From positions 4,464,001 through 4,528,000 of the forward strand of contig NZ_JADWYI010000001.1 in the NCBI RefSeq assembly GCF_016904885.1: a DNA stretch of 64,000 nucleotides, read 5' to 3'. The stretch's first letter is position 1; every line of letters begins with the position of its first letter. Positions 25,601 to 35,246 of this stretch are shown here, one piece after another. A program made the position numbers and the translations under genes. The DNA is from Archangium primigenium. GTDB lineage: Bacteria > Myxococcota > Myxococcia > Myxococcales > Myxococcaceae. The notes below the pieces were generated by a model. It was not told where the DNA came from, did not search any database, and saw only the letters and a list, made by a program, of their open reading frames with translations.

Positions 25601-25874
25601 GACCGGCGATCAGGGGTTCCGGATTCAAGTGCCCACCGGCGCGCGCAAGCTGACGTTCTCCACGCGGGGTCCCACGGAGACGGCGAGCGACCCGGGGCGG
25701 GTCGCGCTGTACGTCCAGAACCTCAAGCCCGCGTCGAGCACGAAGTACGTCTGTTCATCGACGGGTCCGGGCATCTCGCAGGGCTGTACCTATACCGACC
25801 CGCCCGCTGGCACCTGGTACCTCGCGACCTCGTGGACCAGCGGCGCCTACGACGTGAAGGTCACGTTCGAGTAG
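22602..25874 (+). CDS. large surface lipoprotein of about ten PPC-like modules
   Basis: A 1090-residue protein. The signal (VLGLLWMLLMGCGEALG) has a lipobox with Cys near residue 24. The rest divides into about ten modules of 90-110 residues. Each has a strand such as YFQVRVPAGLTEVSF or YFQVEVPPGKNRL, a GGTGNAHLAIRRG or GGTGNADLYVKHG segment, a Cys pair (YDC...C), and a closing PGTWYVAVRG strand. This is the pattern of bacterial pre-peptidase C-terminal (PPC) domains, normally found singly behind secreted proteases. Modules 1, 7 and 8 are the most typical; 2, 5, 9 and 10 are divergent. No peptidase domain exists here. Adhesion, glycan binding or a scaffold role on the outer membrane is plausible. 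Confidence 0.85.
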   Translation: MEDMPARRHDARVLGLLWMLLMGCGEALGPSAEPLESGAHQAGVVTLPGAELLDGVPVTVSGDASSLTYFQVRVPAGLTEVSFALTGGTGNAHLAIRRGEIPTSTVYDCSSRGFSNEERCNVPSPVADTWSVRVEGSSAYANAKLVVYFNQPLPLFPNTVVSATTNKPTMYFVDVPAAKGRLQFQVTGNSLVKARFGARPTETLHDCVGAACDIFKPRSGRYYVLLSNQVSGNQLMASVTGTVKPTVTLSSGQTVTGISASRDDLLYYTLNVPTGQARLAVETSSVVRALSVQPSDPYPGSAAVDCLATAPTSGGASCTIDNPKAGTWYVVLRATNVFSGLNLTARVVASTGSGTVTVLQNHQQVTGLSGGTMEDRYYSLSVPAGMPFLNVRTTQQTGLAEVFVQQGVSPKRGEGTSCGSGCTFPSPAPGTWFILVRGYTTFSGLSFSAGVPSVSALWKDTSLQYSSERLYYVVDVPEGQTEATFTLASEHNNWAMVKYGAWSTHFSDGCRSPCTLYRPQAGRYYVTVYYTSGIVFGSLTAGYGGGPVAALTDGVPEAFTSGVPREFRYWRLDVPAGQTHLRVDHAFPRATQTQLYVRYGEAPATFQFTCKATAWTYNDAPPGQSCLIEQPQEGAWYVLVASASAFDGIVRATTSSTLPGLTPGLEEPPFGGAPGGERVWTVEVPPGLSDFRVMLTGGTGNADLYVKHGEAPGTTYDCASMHPNNEEDCEFAHPLPGTWYVAVRGTESFANARLLTTLATTPGEGVRTLGNGENVVALKGSLGSVQYFQVEVPPGKNRLMVGLSGGRGNANLAIRQGARPTLSEADCRSQSSTNLEICVIENPTPGTWLIRVEGETDFKDGVLTARHGVAQEVIPLTLGTPVPNIYLGPNETQVFSVTIPSSSDMMRVDVQAGVNAPTDVRFADVGVNSHLSCTTSGPFTLCPHPFVLGGPKGQRLVSVRSRTPASASWGTQVTVVAGITSWNADTTHPSLMNGVAVAELTGDQGFRIQVPTGARKLTFSTRGPTETASDPGRVALYVQNLKPASSTKYVCSSTGPGISQGCTYTDPPAGTWYLATSWTSGAYDVKVTFE

Positions 25875-25896
25875 CCCACTCGATCTCGGAGGGCAC

Positions 25897-26835
25897 TCAC
25901 AGCTTCGCGCCGGGCAATGCGGCGGCCTGTTTCACCCAGGCCGCCACCTGCTTCTCGTCGAACGCATCGTCTTCGTGGAGGTCGAGGTAGCGCGTGTTCG
26001 GATCCTTGCTGGGGCCGGGGGGAACCGGTCGCAGGGACGCGCCTCGGAAGAAGCTCACCTTGATGTAGCGGGCGAAGACGTGGAGCCCCAGGAACCAGCC
26101 ACCTTCCGTGCCGTACAAGGGCGAGTTCCACTTCACCGCCTTGCGCACGTGGGGCACGCTCCGCACGATGAGCGCGTCGAGCCTCTGCCCGACGTCACGC
26201 TTCCAGCCCGGCATCGCGGCGAGGTACGCCTGCACCGGGGCGTCGCCATCCCCCTTGGCGATTTGCGGATTGCCACCCGACAGGAGCTTCACCGGCCGGG
26301 CCTTGCTCGCCGTGGGCCTGGCCTTCTTCTTCGAGGCGGCATTCAGGGCCACCGCGGCCTTCACGAGCGCCTTGAACGCGCGCGCGTTGACCTTGGCGCC
26401 CTCGGGGAGGTCGATGGCCCGGCGCGTGTTGCCCTCCAGGCTGGAGTTGAAGAGGCCCGAGGGGTCCGGGAGCTTGGCGCCCTGGGCGAACGTGAGCTTC
26501 ACGGCCTTCGTGTACGACTCGCCGGTGCAGAGGATGCCGTCAAGGGACCAGACCGGGGTACCCCTCCACTTCACTTCCTCGAGCACCTCGGGCACGGCCT
26601 CCTGGATGAGCGCGCGCATGCGGGCCAGGGTCTCGCCGCGCCATCCGCCCAGCTCTCGGATGCGCTGGTCGATGCGCTGGGACGCGGCGTCTCCGGAGGC
26701 TTGCCCCGTGCTCGCCTTCTTCGCCGTGGTGGGCGCGGGGCGCTTCAGGGGTCGGCTCGGGGTGGCGGTCTTCCGCGTGGTCTTCCGGGCGGCCGACGTG
26801 CTCCTGGCCTTGGGCTTCGCCTTGCTCTCGGTCAT
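25897..26835 (-). CDS. protein with two DUF1801 domains
   Basis: About 312 residues. A basic, Ala/Lys-rich leader of about 50 residues is followed by two DUF1801 (YdhG-like) domains in tandem. The first has WRGETLARMRALIQEAVPEVLEEVKWRGTPVWSLDGILC, and the second MPGWKRDVGQRLDALIVRSVPHVRKAVKWNSPLYG. Each has the hallmark E/A-V-K-W-x-x-P followed by KLTFAQGAKL or KVSFFRGASL. Single-domain members resemble iron chaperones (frataxin-like fold), but a role here is not shown. A second Ala/Lys-rich linker joins the domains. It is on the opposite strand from and converges with the PPC protein gene. Confidence 0.88.
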   Translation of the reverse strand: MTESKAKPKARSTSAARKTTRKTATPSRPLKRPAPTTAKKASTGQASGDAASQRIDQRIRELGGWRGETLARMRALIQEAVPEVLEEVKWRGTPVWSLDGILCTGESYTKAVKLTFAQGAKLPDPSGLFNSSLEGNTRRAIDLPEGAKVNARAFKALVKAAVALNAASKKKARPTASKARPVKLLSGGNPQIAKGDGDAPVQAYLAAMPGWKRDVGQRLDALIVRSVPHVRKAVKWNSPLYGTEGGWFLGLHVFARYIKVSFFRGASLRPVPPGPSKDPNTRYLDLHEDDAFDEKQVAAWVKQAAALPGAKL

Positions 26836-26915
26836 CACTCGTCCCTTGGGTGTTCGTCCCAGCGCCCCACATCGTAGGGCATCCGGGTCCGGACGGGCGT
26901 GAGAGAGCGCCGACC

Positions 26916-29693
26916 CTAGACGAGCCAGAAGTACGCGGAGGCGATGAGCGAGCGCTTCTCGGTGACCTTGGACTTGGTGATGAGGTCGGAGATCTGCCGA
27001 TCCTTGGCCGCGTAGCGCTTCTCCTCCTCGTTGCGCAGCGAGGCCAGCTTCTTGCGGTACTCGCGCTCCATGCGCTCGGCGTGGGCCCGGGCCTTCATGC
27101 GCTCGGACGGGTCCTCGTACGAGCCCACCTCACGGCGCGCCTCCTGCCAGTGCGCGCGCGCCCGCTCCACGGCCTCGCGCGACTCCAGCAGACAGTCCTC
27201 GGCGTAGCGGTCCGCGCGCTCGCGCGCCACGTCCAGCTCCAGGGCGTTGCGGCGCTCGGCGGCGCGCAGCACCTCGTCCTTGGCGGCCATGAGGGCCTGC
27301 TCCTGCATGAGCGACACGGACACCGGGGGCGGACGCAGGCGGGCCTCCTCCTCGCCCACGAGCTTCATGAAGTGCTCGCCGTCCGCCAGGGGCAGGGCGC
27401 GAAAGCCCTTGCCGTCCCGCTCGAGCAGCAGCACCAGGTGCAGCATGCGCTCCTCGGCCTTGAGGCCCGTCGTCTCGCACTTGTAGACGAACCACCAGCC
27501 CTCCTGGCCGGCGAGCCGGGCCATCTTCGCCGGCAGGCCCGCGGCGTTCAGGCGCAGGTAGTTGATGGCGTCGTGGGTGCGGTCGCGCACGGCGTAGGCG
27601 GCCTTGGCCACCTGGAGCCGGCCCGAGGCGTTGCTGCCGAGCACCGAGCCCGTGAGCGCCCGCGCGCCCTGCTGGCGCTTCTCCAGCGCCTCCTTGGTCA
27701 TCGCGCCCGCGATGCGCAGCCGTCGGCGCACGTCGCCGTCGAAGCGCTCCATGAGCACCGAGCGCGCCTCGGTCATGCGCTCGCTGATGCGGCCCTCCAT
27801 GTCCGAGCGCAGCTTGTCGAAGGCGGCGTTGATGTCGTTGGGGTGGCGGCAGGACTGGTAGATGTCGAAGATGCGCCGCTCGAAGTCCACGCCGCTCTCC
27901 AGCGCGCCGAGGATCTCGTCCGACGCGCCGAACACGCCGTCGAACAGGCTGAGCTTCTTCTCCAGGAGCTCGTACAGGCGCGCGTCCGCGGCGTTGCGGC
28001 GGTTGAGGAAGTTGATGACGAGCACGTCGCGCTGCTGGCCGTAGCGGTGGCAGCGGCCGATGCGCTGCTCCACGCGCTGCGGGTTCCAGGGCAGGTCGTA
28101 GTTCACCACCAGGTTGCAGAACTGGAGGTTGAGGCCCTCGGCGCCCGCCTCGGTGCAGATGAGGATCTGCGTCTTGTCGCGGAACTCGTACACGAGCGCC
28201 CGGCGCTCCTCGGGGCCGCCGCCCGAGTCTCCCGAGAGCAGGGAGATCTTCCCCTCGTAGCCGTTCTGGGACAGCAGCGTGCACAGGTACTGCTGGGTGC
28301 GCTTGGACTCGGTGAAGATGAGGGCCTTCTCCGGCCAGCCCTGGCCCTTCATCACCTTGAAGGTGCGATCCAGCGCGCGCGTGAGGGCCTCGCCCTTGGC
28401 GTTCACCTTGATGGAGTCGGCCAGGTCCGCGTACTGCTTGAGCTCCCACATCTCGTTCTCGAGCGTGCGGAGGCTCACGGGCTTGTCGGCGGAGGAGGAG
28501 GAGCCGTCCTGCCAGTCCTCGCCGTCCTCGGCGAACTGACGGGCCTCCTCGGGCTCGAAGAAGCCCAGGGCGCGCTGGCCCAGGCGCGCGGCCTCCAGGC
28601 GCTTGGTGAGGTTCTCGCTCAGCCGGCGCAAGGTGGGGGCGATGGCGTAGGTGCTCGAGGCCAGGAGCTTGCGGTAGCACAGCGTGAGCAGGGTCTTCTT
28701 GCCCGGCTCGATCGCGGCGACCTCGGAGCGGCGCAGGTACTCGCTCACCTTCTCGTAGAGGTCGTGCTCCTCGGGCGAGGGCGCGAAGTCCTCCACGATG
28801 GAGCGGCGGTTGGTGTAGCGCACGTACTCGCGCACCTGGCGGCGCAGGGTGCGCTGGACCACGGGGGCGAGCCGCTCCTTGAGCTCACTGGCGGCGTCCC
28901 CGGGCAGGCCCCCGGTCTCGCCCTCCAGGCGGTAGCGGCTGCGAAAGGCGTGCTCGGGGCCGAGGATCTGCTCGTCCAGCAGCGTCACCAGGCCGAACAG
29001 CTCCATCAAGTCATTCTGCAGGGGCGTGGCGGTGAGCAGCAGCTTGGGGCGACCCTGGAGCGAGGCGCGCAGGGCCTGGCCCGTCTTGTGGCCCGCCTTG
29101 TAGGCGTTGCGGAGGCGGTGGGCCTCGTCGATGATGACCACGTCCCAGGGAATCTCCGACACCAGCGCGGCCTTGTTGGCGGCGAAGGGGTGCGAGCAGA
29201 TGACGGGGTAGGGCTGATCGAAGCAGTTGCCCGTGGCGCGCACGGTGCGGCCGTCGACCATGACGGACTCCAGGTCGAACTTCTCGCGCAGCTCGCTGTT
29301 CCACTGCGCGCGCAGCACCGCCGGGGCGAGGATGAGGATGCGCGTCTTGCCCTCGGCCATGAGCTGGGCGATGACCATGCCCGCCTCGATCGTCTTGCCC
29401 AGGCCCACCTCGTCCGCGAGCATGCAGCCGCCGCGCGACAGCGAGTCCATGGCGAAGCACGCCGCCTCGAGCTGGTGCGGGTTCAGGTCCACGCGCGCCT
29501 CGGCGAGCGCCCCGGCCAGCCGCTCGCGCGAGTCCGAACTCTTGATGGTGAGCTCCTCCGCGAGCAGCCGCTCGTGGAAGGGCGTCAACGCCTGCCGACC
29601 GGACTCCTCGCTGGGGGCGTCCTCCGCCGAGGCGATCACCGCCGCCGCGTCCGCCACCACCCGCAGCTCCCTGAACTCCCTCACCTCCGCCAA
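26916..29693 (-). CDS. SNF2/RapA-type DEAH helicase
   Basis: A 925-residue superfamily 2 ATPase. The RapA/HepA-type Walker A is ADEVGLGKTIEAGMV, motif Ia LILAPAVLRAQW, motif II IDEAHRLRN and motif III LLTATPLQND. The helicase C half has ILICTEAGAEGLNLQFCNLVVNYDLPWNPQRVEQRIGRCHRYGQ, with arginine fingers. The C-terminal 300 residues are alpha-helical and charged, probably a coiled coil (ERADRYAEDCLLESREAVERARAHWQEARREV). The TTG at 29693 has GGAGACAGG before it. Such proteins remodel RNA polymerase or translocate on dsDNA. No methylase, nuclease or DrmB-type neighbour is present, so I do not call it a defence protein. Confidence 0.9.
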   Translation of the reverse strand: MAEVREFRELRVVADAAAVIASAEDAPSEESGRQALTPFHERLLAEELTIKSSDSRERLAGALAEARVDLNPHQLEAACFAMDSLSRGGCMLADEVGLGKTIEAGMVIAQLMAEGKTRILILAPAVLRAQWNSELREKFDLESVMVDGRTVRATGNCFDQPYPVICSHPFAANKAALVSEIPWDVVIIDEAHRLRNAYKAGHKTGQALRASLQGRPKLLLTATPLQNDLMELFGLVTLLDEQILGPEHAFRSRYRLEGETGGLPGDAASELKERLAPVVQRTLRRQVREYVRYTNRRSIVEDFAPSPEEHDLYEKVSEYLRRSEVAAIEPGKKTLLTLCYRKLLASSTYAIAPTLRRLSENLTKRLEAARLGQRALGFFEPEEARQFAEDGEDWQDGSSSSADKPVSLRTLENEMWELKQYADLADSIKVNAKGEALTRALDRTFKVMKGQGWPEKALIFTESKRTQQYLCTLLSQNGYEGKISLLSGDSGGGPEERRALVYEFRDKTQILICTEAGAEGLNLQFCNLVVNYDLPWNPQRVEQRIGRCHRYGQQRDVLVINFLNRRNAADARLYELLEKKLSLFDGVFGASDEILGALESGVDFERRIFDIYQSCRHPNDINAAFDKLRSDMEGRISERMTEARSVLMERFDGDVRRRLRIAGAMTKEALEKRQQGARALTGSVLGSNASGRLQVAKAAYAVRDRTHDAINYLRLNAAGLPAKMARLAGQEGWWFVYKCETTGLKAEERMLHLVLLLERDGKGFRALPLADGEHFMKLVGEEEARLRPPPVSVSLMQEQALMAAKDEVLRAAERRNALELDVARERADRYAEDCLLESREAVERARAHWQEARREVGSYEDPSERMKARAHAERMEREYRKKLASLRNEEEKRYAAKDRQISDLITKSKVTEKRSLIASAYFWLV

Positions 29694-29793
29694 GCGCCTG
29701 TCTCCGTCCGTTCGAGCGTGCTCACACAGGCGTGTAGCACGAATGGGCGGCCATTTTGTTGACGCAATCGCGCGTGTAAAGGGGGTCTTCGCG

Positions 29794-29813
29794 GAGGCCG
29801 GAAAATCGGCCTC
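29794..29813. other. hairpin between helicase and DUF58 genes
   Basis: GAGGCCG-(GAAAAT)-CGGCCTC is a perfect seven-base stem, 38 bases past the stop of the DUF58 gene (minus strand). It has no U-tract on the minus strand, so it is only a possible transcript 3' end or processing hairpin. Confidence 0.3.
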
Positions 29814-29850
29814 GGAACGCTTGGCACGCTTTTTCGTCGGAAGCGTGGCG

Positions 29851-31172
29851 CTACAGCAGGCCGCGCGTTTTTACATGCAGATAGGTATTGACGGCCGCGG
29901 CGCCAAAACCCCGCGCGGGAGCGCGTACCACGAGTGCGCCCGCGTCCCGGAGCGTGAGGGTGGTGCGCTGGTAGTCTTCCTCCAGGCGCACCGCGGCCTG
30001 GCGCGCGTAGGCGTCCGACAGGGTGGGGGGCACGTGGGTGGCGGCGCGCTGGAGATCCTCGTCCAGGAGCGAGGCCACCACGGGCAGGTGGCGGGGGCGC
30101 AGGGCCAGGGTGCGCGAGAGCAGGGTGCCCGAGGCGTCGGGGTCCACCAGGTCCGTGAAGAGCACCACCAGCGAGCGGCGCGAGGAGCGCGCGAAGGCGA
30201 AGTCGTAGGCGCGCCCGTAGTCGCTCTCCTCGAGCGCGGCCTCGGCGCGGTAGAGGGCGGCGGTGAGCAGGCGCAGGTGCTCGCCGCCCTTGCGCGGCGG
30301 GAGGAAGGCGCGCACGTCCCGGGCGAAGGCGAGCACGCCCACCTGGTCCCCCGCGTCCAGGCTCACCTTGGCCAGGCGCAGGGCCGCGTCCACGGCGTGA
30401 TCCAGCTTGCGGCGGCCCTCCACCCGGCCCGCCATGTGGCGCCCGCAGTCGAGCAGCAGGAGCACGGGTTGGTTGCGCTCGGGCTGGTACACCCGCACGG
30501 TGGTGCGGCCGCGCCGGGCCGTGGCCTTCCAGTCCACCGAGCGCAGATCATCCCCCGCGCGGTACTCGCGCAGGGACTCGAACTCCCGGCCCTCGGCGGC
30601 GCGGCGCAGGGTGCGCTCGGCGGGCGCGTCCGACGCGAGGGTGAGCGCGAGCGCCTCGCGCGTGAGCCCGGTGAGGTCCGGGTACACCTTCACCTCCTGG
30701 GCGGCGGCCACGCGCACCTGCCGCGCGCACAGGCCCAGGGGCCCCATGAGGCGCAGGTGCACGTCGCCCAGGCGCAGGTCGCCCCGCGCCGAGGGCGTGA
30801 GCGTATAGGCGCACGTGGCCTCGGAGGCCTGGGGCGAGAGGGCGAAGGCCTGCTGGTGGCCCCGCGCGTCCACGCCCGGCGGCACCTCGTCCCGGACCAG
30901 GCCGCGCAGGGCCTTGGGGCCGCGCAGCTCCAGCACCAGGCGCACCGGGTTGGCGAGGCCCGAGGACAGCACGGGCTCCACCTCGCGCCGGACCGCCACG
31001 TGCGCGGCGCGCGGCGCGGCGAGGAAGTCCGCCACGCACAGCGCGAGCACGGCCACGTCCAGGGCGAGCGCGAGCCCGAGGAAGGCGGGGCCCGCCACGG
31101 CGAGCGCCGCGGGCACGAGCGCGAGCGCCACGAGCGCCACGGCGAGTCCCGAGGGGACGGGCCGGCCGGACG

Positions 31173-31176
<4 letters not shown>
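29851..31176 (-). CDS. DUF58 domain membrane protein with vWA-like fold
   Basis: A 441-residue protein from the GTG at 31176, which overlaps the stop of the MoxR gene as GTGA. Two hydrophobic helices lie near the N-terminus ([21 protein letters not shown] and [21 protein letters not shown]). The DUF58 signature follows in [37 protein letters not shown], then a von Willebrand A-like strand [13 protein letters not shown] with a partial MIDAS motif (Asp-x-Gly). DUF58 proteins always travel with MoxR ATPases and are thought to be clients or adaptors in envelope maintenance. The usual third group of genes (transglutaminase, vWA-TPR) is missing here. Confidence 0.93.
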
Positions 31177-32122
<946 letters not shown>

Positions 32123-32126
<4 letters not shown>

Positions 32127-33055
32127 GCCGGCTTCTCCTTCAGGCCGAGCAGGGTGCCCACGAGGCTGCCCACCGAGCCGAGCAGGCCCAGGTAGGCGCC
32201 GAACACGGGCGCGGAGTTGGTGATGGTGGAGTTGCCGATGGGCGAGGGCACCTCGGTGGCGTCGTACGAGAGCTTCATGAAGATGAGGCACCACACGAGG
32301 CACACGAGGGACATGAACAACTGGGTCAGCCACGGGGCGAGCGCGTTGAGCTGGGGCAGGAGCTTGCGCGCGCGCACCGTGAGCGCGCCGATCACGCCGA
32401 GCGACAGCAGCACGCAGATGAAGCCCAGGCTCAGCAGGCCCAGGTTCTCGCCGTCCTCGGCCGTCTCCACCCAGGGCATGACGGACGAGAAGACGACGAC
32501 GAGCGCGCTCCAGAAGGCGATGCGATCGGCGCGGCTCAGCTCGCCGACGAACTCCCGGAAGTCGGCGACGACCTGCTCGGGATCTTCCACCGGGCCGGAG
32601 CTCGAGCGGCGCGAGGAGGGAGCGTCGGCCTCGTCGTCATCGGCCTGCCGACGGGGGGCGGGCCGGCTTGCGGCGCCCGCGGCGGCACGCGGTGCGGAGG
32701 CCGGACGGGCGGCGCGCGGCGGCGCGTTGCGCAGGATTTCCTCGGCGGAGCGGATGTTGGTGGCGTCGTCCCGCGCGGGCTCCGCGTCGGGCTCGGGCGC
32801 GGCGGGACGGGCCCTCGCGGAGGGCGCGGCGCTTCGGGAACCACTGCCGGCGCGCGCGGGACGGGCCGTCCTCGGTGCGCCGCCCTGCTTGCGCGATGCG
32901 CCGGACGACTCGCCATCCGAGGTGTCCGACGAGATGAAGGAAGAGTCGATGATGTAATCGCACGAGGGGCAGATGGCGGTGCCATCCGCGACCTGCGTCT
33001 TACAGCCGGGGCAGTTCAGGACCGGTGCTCCTTGAAGCGGGAACGCGCCGTCCAT
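32123..33055 (-). CDS. zinc-ribbon membrane protein, function unknown
   Basis: A 310-residue protein from ATG 33055. A zinc-ribbon pair begins it ([23 protein letters not shown]), followed by about 130 residues of disordered Ser/Arg/Pro/Ala-rich sequence, a short acidic patch, and four predicted transmembrane helices ([56 protein letters not shown] and [23 protein letters not shown]). The ribbon sits at the cytosolic end and could bind a protein or nucleic acid. It is the first gene of the MoxR-DUF58 operon, translationally coupled to it, so it may be the membrane scaffold or client of the MoxR ATPase. No named family is recognised beyond zinc-ribbon. Confidence 0.8.
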
Positions 33056-33142
33056 CTTCCGGTGCGCGCGCACCGCAAGTCAAACGCCAAGAAAAACCTA
33101 ACCCCTGGATTTTCGCGAGGAATTGGCCTACGCGCCGACCCC

Positions 33143-35203
33143 ATGTCCCTTCCTCGCGCCGCGCGTGTCCTCGGGTGTCTCTGGGGTCTCGTGCTCCCGG
33201 GTTGTGTCCGCTCCATCCCCGCCGCCGAGCGGGAGTCCGCCGCCCTCGAGTCCATCGCGCGCTGGGAGGATCACCGCTCGCTGGGTGAGGGGCGGCTGGT
33301 GGCCCTGGCCTCCGAGGGCTCACCCGAGGTGCGCGTGCGCGCCCTACGGGCCCTGGCCCGCATCCAGGAGCCCTCCACGCTCGAGGTGTTCGTCCAGGCA
33401 CTCAAGGCCCCCGCGGTGTCCGTGCGTGAGGAGGCCGCGTTTGGACTCGGGGTGATGGCCCTCGCCTGGGAGCCGCTCGTGCCGGAGGAGAAGGCCCGGA
33501 TGACCCGCGCGCTGCTCGCCGCGGAGGCGACGGAGGCGGACGTGAACACGCGGCTCACGCTGCTCGAGGCGCTGGGTCGGCTCGCCACGCCGGACGCGGT
33601 GGCGCGGCTGGGCGCGCGGCTGGCGCATGGCCCGGGAGAGCTCGCGGGTCGGGCGGCCCTCGCGCTCGGGGTGGCGATGCGCCAGGGGGCCCTCCTGGAC
33701 AAGCCGCCCCTCGCGCGGGCCGGCGAACTGATGCGCGCCGCCCAGCCCGAGACCTCGCGCTACGGGGGCGCCTACCTCCTGGCGAACGCGAAGCGGGCGG
33801 ACGCGCTGCCGGGATTGCGGCGTGGGCTGGGGGATGCGTCGCCGGACATCCGGGCCCTGTGCGTCAAGGGCCTGGGGGAGCTGGGCGGGCCGGAAGACGC
33901 GGCGGTGGTGGCCGCGCGGCTCGAGGACGAGGTGCCGCGCGTGGCGGCCGAGGCGTCTCGCGCGCTCGCGAAGCTGGCGGCGCGGTGCATGGGCGACTGC
34001 ACGGCCCTGGATTCACTGGAGCGCCTGGCTCCGCGGGCCGAGCGGGTGGCGCGCGGAGACGCCGCCGCGGGGCACGCGCTGCTCGCGCTCGCGCAGCAGG
34101 GCCTTCCCGAGGCGGGGCGTCGGGTGTGGCCGACCTTGCGGCGGGCGCTGCGCGAGGCCCTGCCGCGGGCCGCGTCCGACGTGGCCCGGGGCGATCTGCT
34201 GAACCTGGACTGCCGGCTGGCGGCGGCGATGGATCGCCAGCGGGGCACGCTCGAGGAGACGCCGCGGTGTGGCGAGCGCGAGCCCCCCGAGGCGTGGCGG
34301 CTGGCGCTGGGACTCCAGGAGGTGGCGCGCGCCCCGTCGGCGGCGGGCGCGGCGGTCGCGGTGCGCCACCTGACGCATCCGGAGCCGCGGGTACGGCTGG
34401 CGGCGCTCGCGGTGGTGGCGGCCCATCCCGTGCCCGAGGCCGCCGAGCCCGTGCGCGCCTTGCTCTCGGGGGCGGATGCCGTGGTGGCGGCGTCGGCGGC
34501 GAGCACCGCGGGCGCGTTGAAGGACGCACGGGCGCTGCCCCAGGTCCGCGCGCTCGTGGACCGCGTCCCCGGGGAGCCGGATCTGGCCGAGCCCGTGGCC
34601 CAGGGCTGGGTGGCGCTCGCGGGCAAGGACGCTGAGCCGGCGCTGCGCACCTGGCTGACGCATCCGCATGCCCACGTGCGCCGTGTGGCGGCCGCGGCGC
34701 TGACGTCACTCACGGGCCAGCCGGTGCGGGCCCCGCACCAGGCGCTGCCCGATGACGTCTTCTCCCCCGAGCCCGCGGCGCCGGGCACCACGCTCACCTT
34801 CCGCACGCGCAAGGGGGACTTCACCGTGGCGCTGGACGCAGGTGCGCCGAGGACGTCGGGCAACCTCGTGACGCTCGCGCGGCGGGGGTATTTCCGGGGG
34901 CTCGGCTTCCACCGCGTGGTGCCGGACTTCGTGGCGCAGGGGGGAGACCCGCGCGGCGATGGGGAAGGGGGCCCGGGCTACTCCATCCGCTGCGAGATCA
35001 CCCGCCGGGCCTACCGTCGGGGCGTGCTGGGGATGGCGCTGTCGGGCAAGGACACGGGCGGCAGCCAGTTCTTCTTCACGCACGCGCCCCAGCCGCACCT
35101 GGATGGCCGCTACACGGCCTTCGGCGAGGTGACGGGCGGCATGGCCGTGGTGGATGCCCTGCTGGAGGGCGACACCTTGATCGACGTCGAGGTGTCGCCC
35201 TGA
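33143..35203 (+). CDS. HEAT-repeat lipoprotein with C-terminal cyclophilin domain
   Basis: A 686-residue protein from ATG 33143. The signal is MSLPRAARVLGCLWGLVLPGC with lipobox LPGC. Residues about 45-545 are Ala/Arg/Leu-rich helical HEAT-like repeats (for example GSPEVRVRALRALARIQEP, and VSVREEAAFGLGVMAL). Residues about 550-686 are a cyclophilin-type peptidyl-prolyl isomerase: TFRTRKGDFTVALDAGAPRTSGNL, FHRVVPDFVAQGGDPRGDGEGGPG, SGKDTGGSQFFFTHAPQPHLDGRYTAFG. The active-site Arg, Phe, Gln and Phe of cyclophilins are kept. It is probably anchored in the outer membrane facing the periplasm, as a chaperone or assembly factor. The HEAT-cyclophilin pairing occurs in myxobacteria and some Bacteroidetes. 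Confidence 0.92.
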   Translation: MSLPRAARVLGCLWGLVLPGCVRSIPAAERESAALESIARWEDHRSLGEGRLVALASEGSPEVRVRALRALARIQEPSTLEVFVQALKAPAVSVREEAAFGLGVMALAWEPLVPEEKARMTRALLAAEATEADVNTRLTLLEALGRLATPDAVARLGARLAHGPGELAGRAALALGVAMRQGALLDKPPLARAGELMRAAQPETSRYGGAYLLANAKRADALPGLRRGLGDASPDIRALCVKGLGELGGPEDAAVVAARLEDEVPRVAAEASRALAKLAARCMGDCTALDSLERLAPRAERVARGDAAAGHALLALAQQGLPEAGRRVWPTLRRALREALPRAASDVARGDLLNLDCRLAAAMDRQRGTLEETPRCGEREPPEAWRLALGLQEVARAPSAAGAAVAVRHLTHPEPRVRLAALAVVAAHPVPEAAEPVRALLSGADAVVAASAASTAGALKDARALPQVRALVDRVPGEPDLAEPVAQGWVALAGKDAEPALRTWLTHPHAHVRRVAAAALTSLTGQPVRAPHQALPDDVFSPEPAAPGTTLTFRTRKGDFTVALDAGAPRTSGNLVTLARRGYFRGLGFHRVVPDFVAQGGDPRGDGEGGPGYSIRCEITRRAYRRGVLGMALSGKDTGGSQFFFTHAPQPHLDGRYTAFGEVTGGMAVVDALLEGDTLIDVEVSP

Positions 35204-35246
35204 TCAGCTGGCCCTGAGCCATGGGCCTTGAACGACGGGGGAGGGC

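Noticed and set aside
23985-25628. A long minus-strand open frame opposite the PPC-module protein
   Set aside because: It lacks a start context and any domain, and the plus-strand protein has repeated, coherent modules.
26916-29693. SNF2/RapA helicase as part of a phage-defence island (DISARM or similar)
   Set aside because: No methylase, nuclease, phospholipase-D or DUF1998 partner lies next to it; neighbours are DUF1801 and DUF58 genes.
26850-29762. A 970-codon plus-strand open frame opposite the SNF2/RapA helicase
   Set aside because: Antisense to a gene with complete helicase motifs; its sequence is repetitive in Leu, Val, Ala and His and matches no fold.
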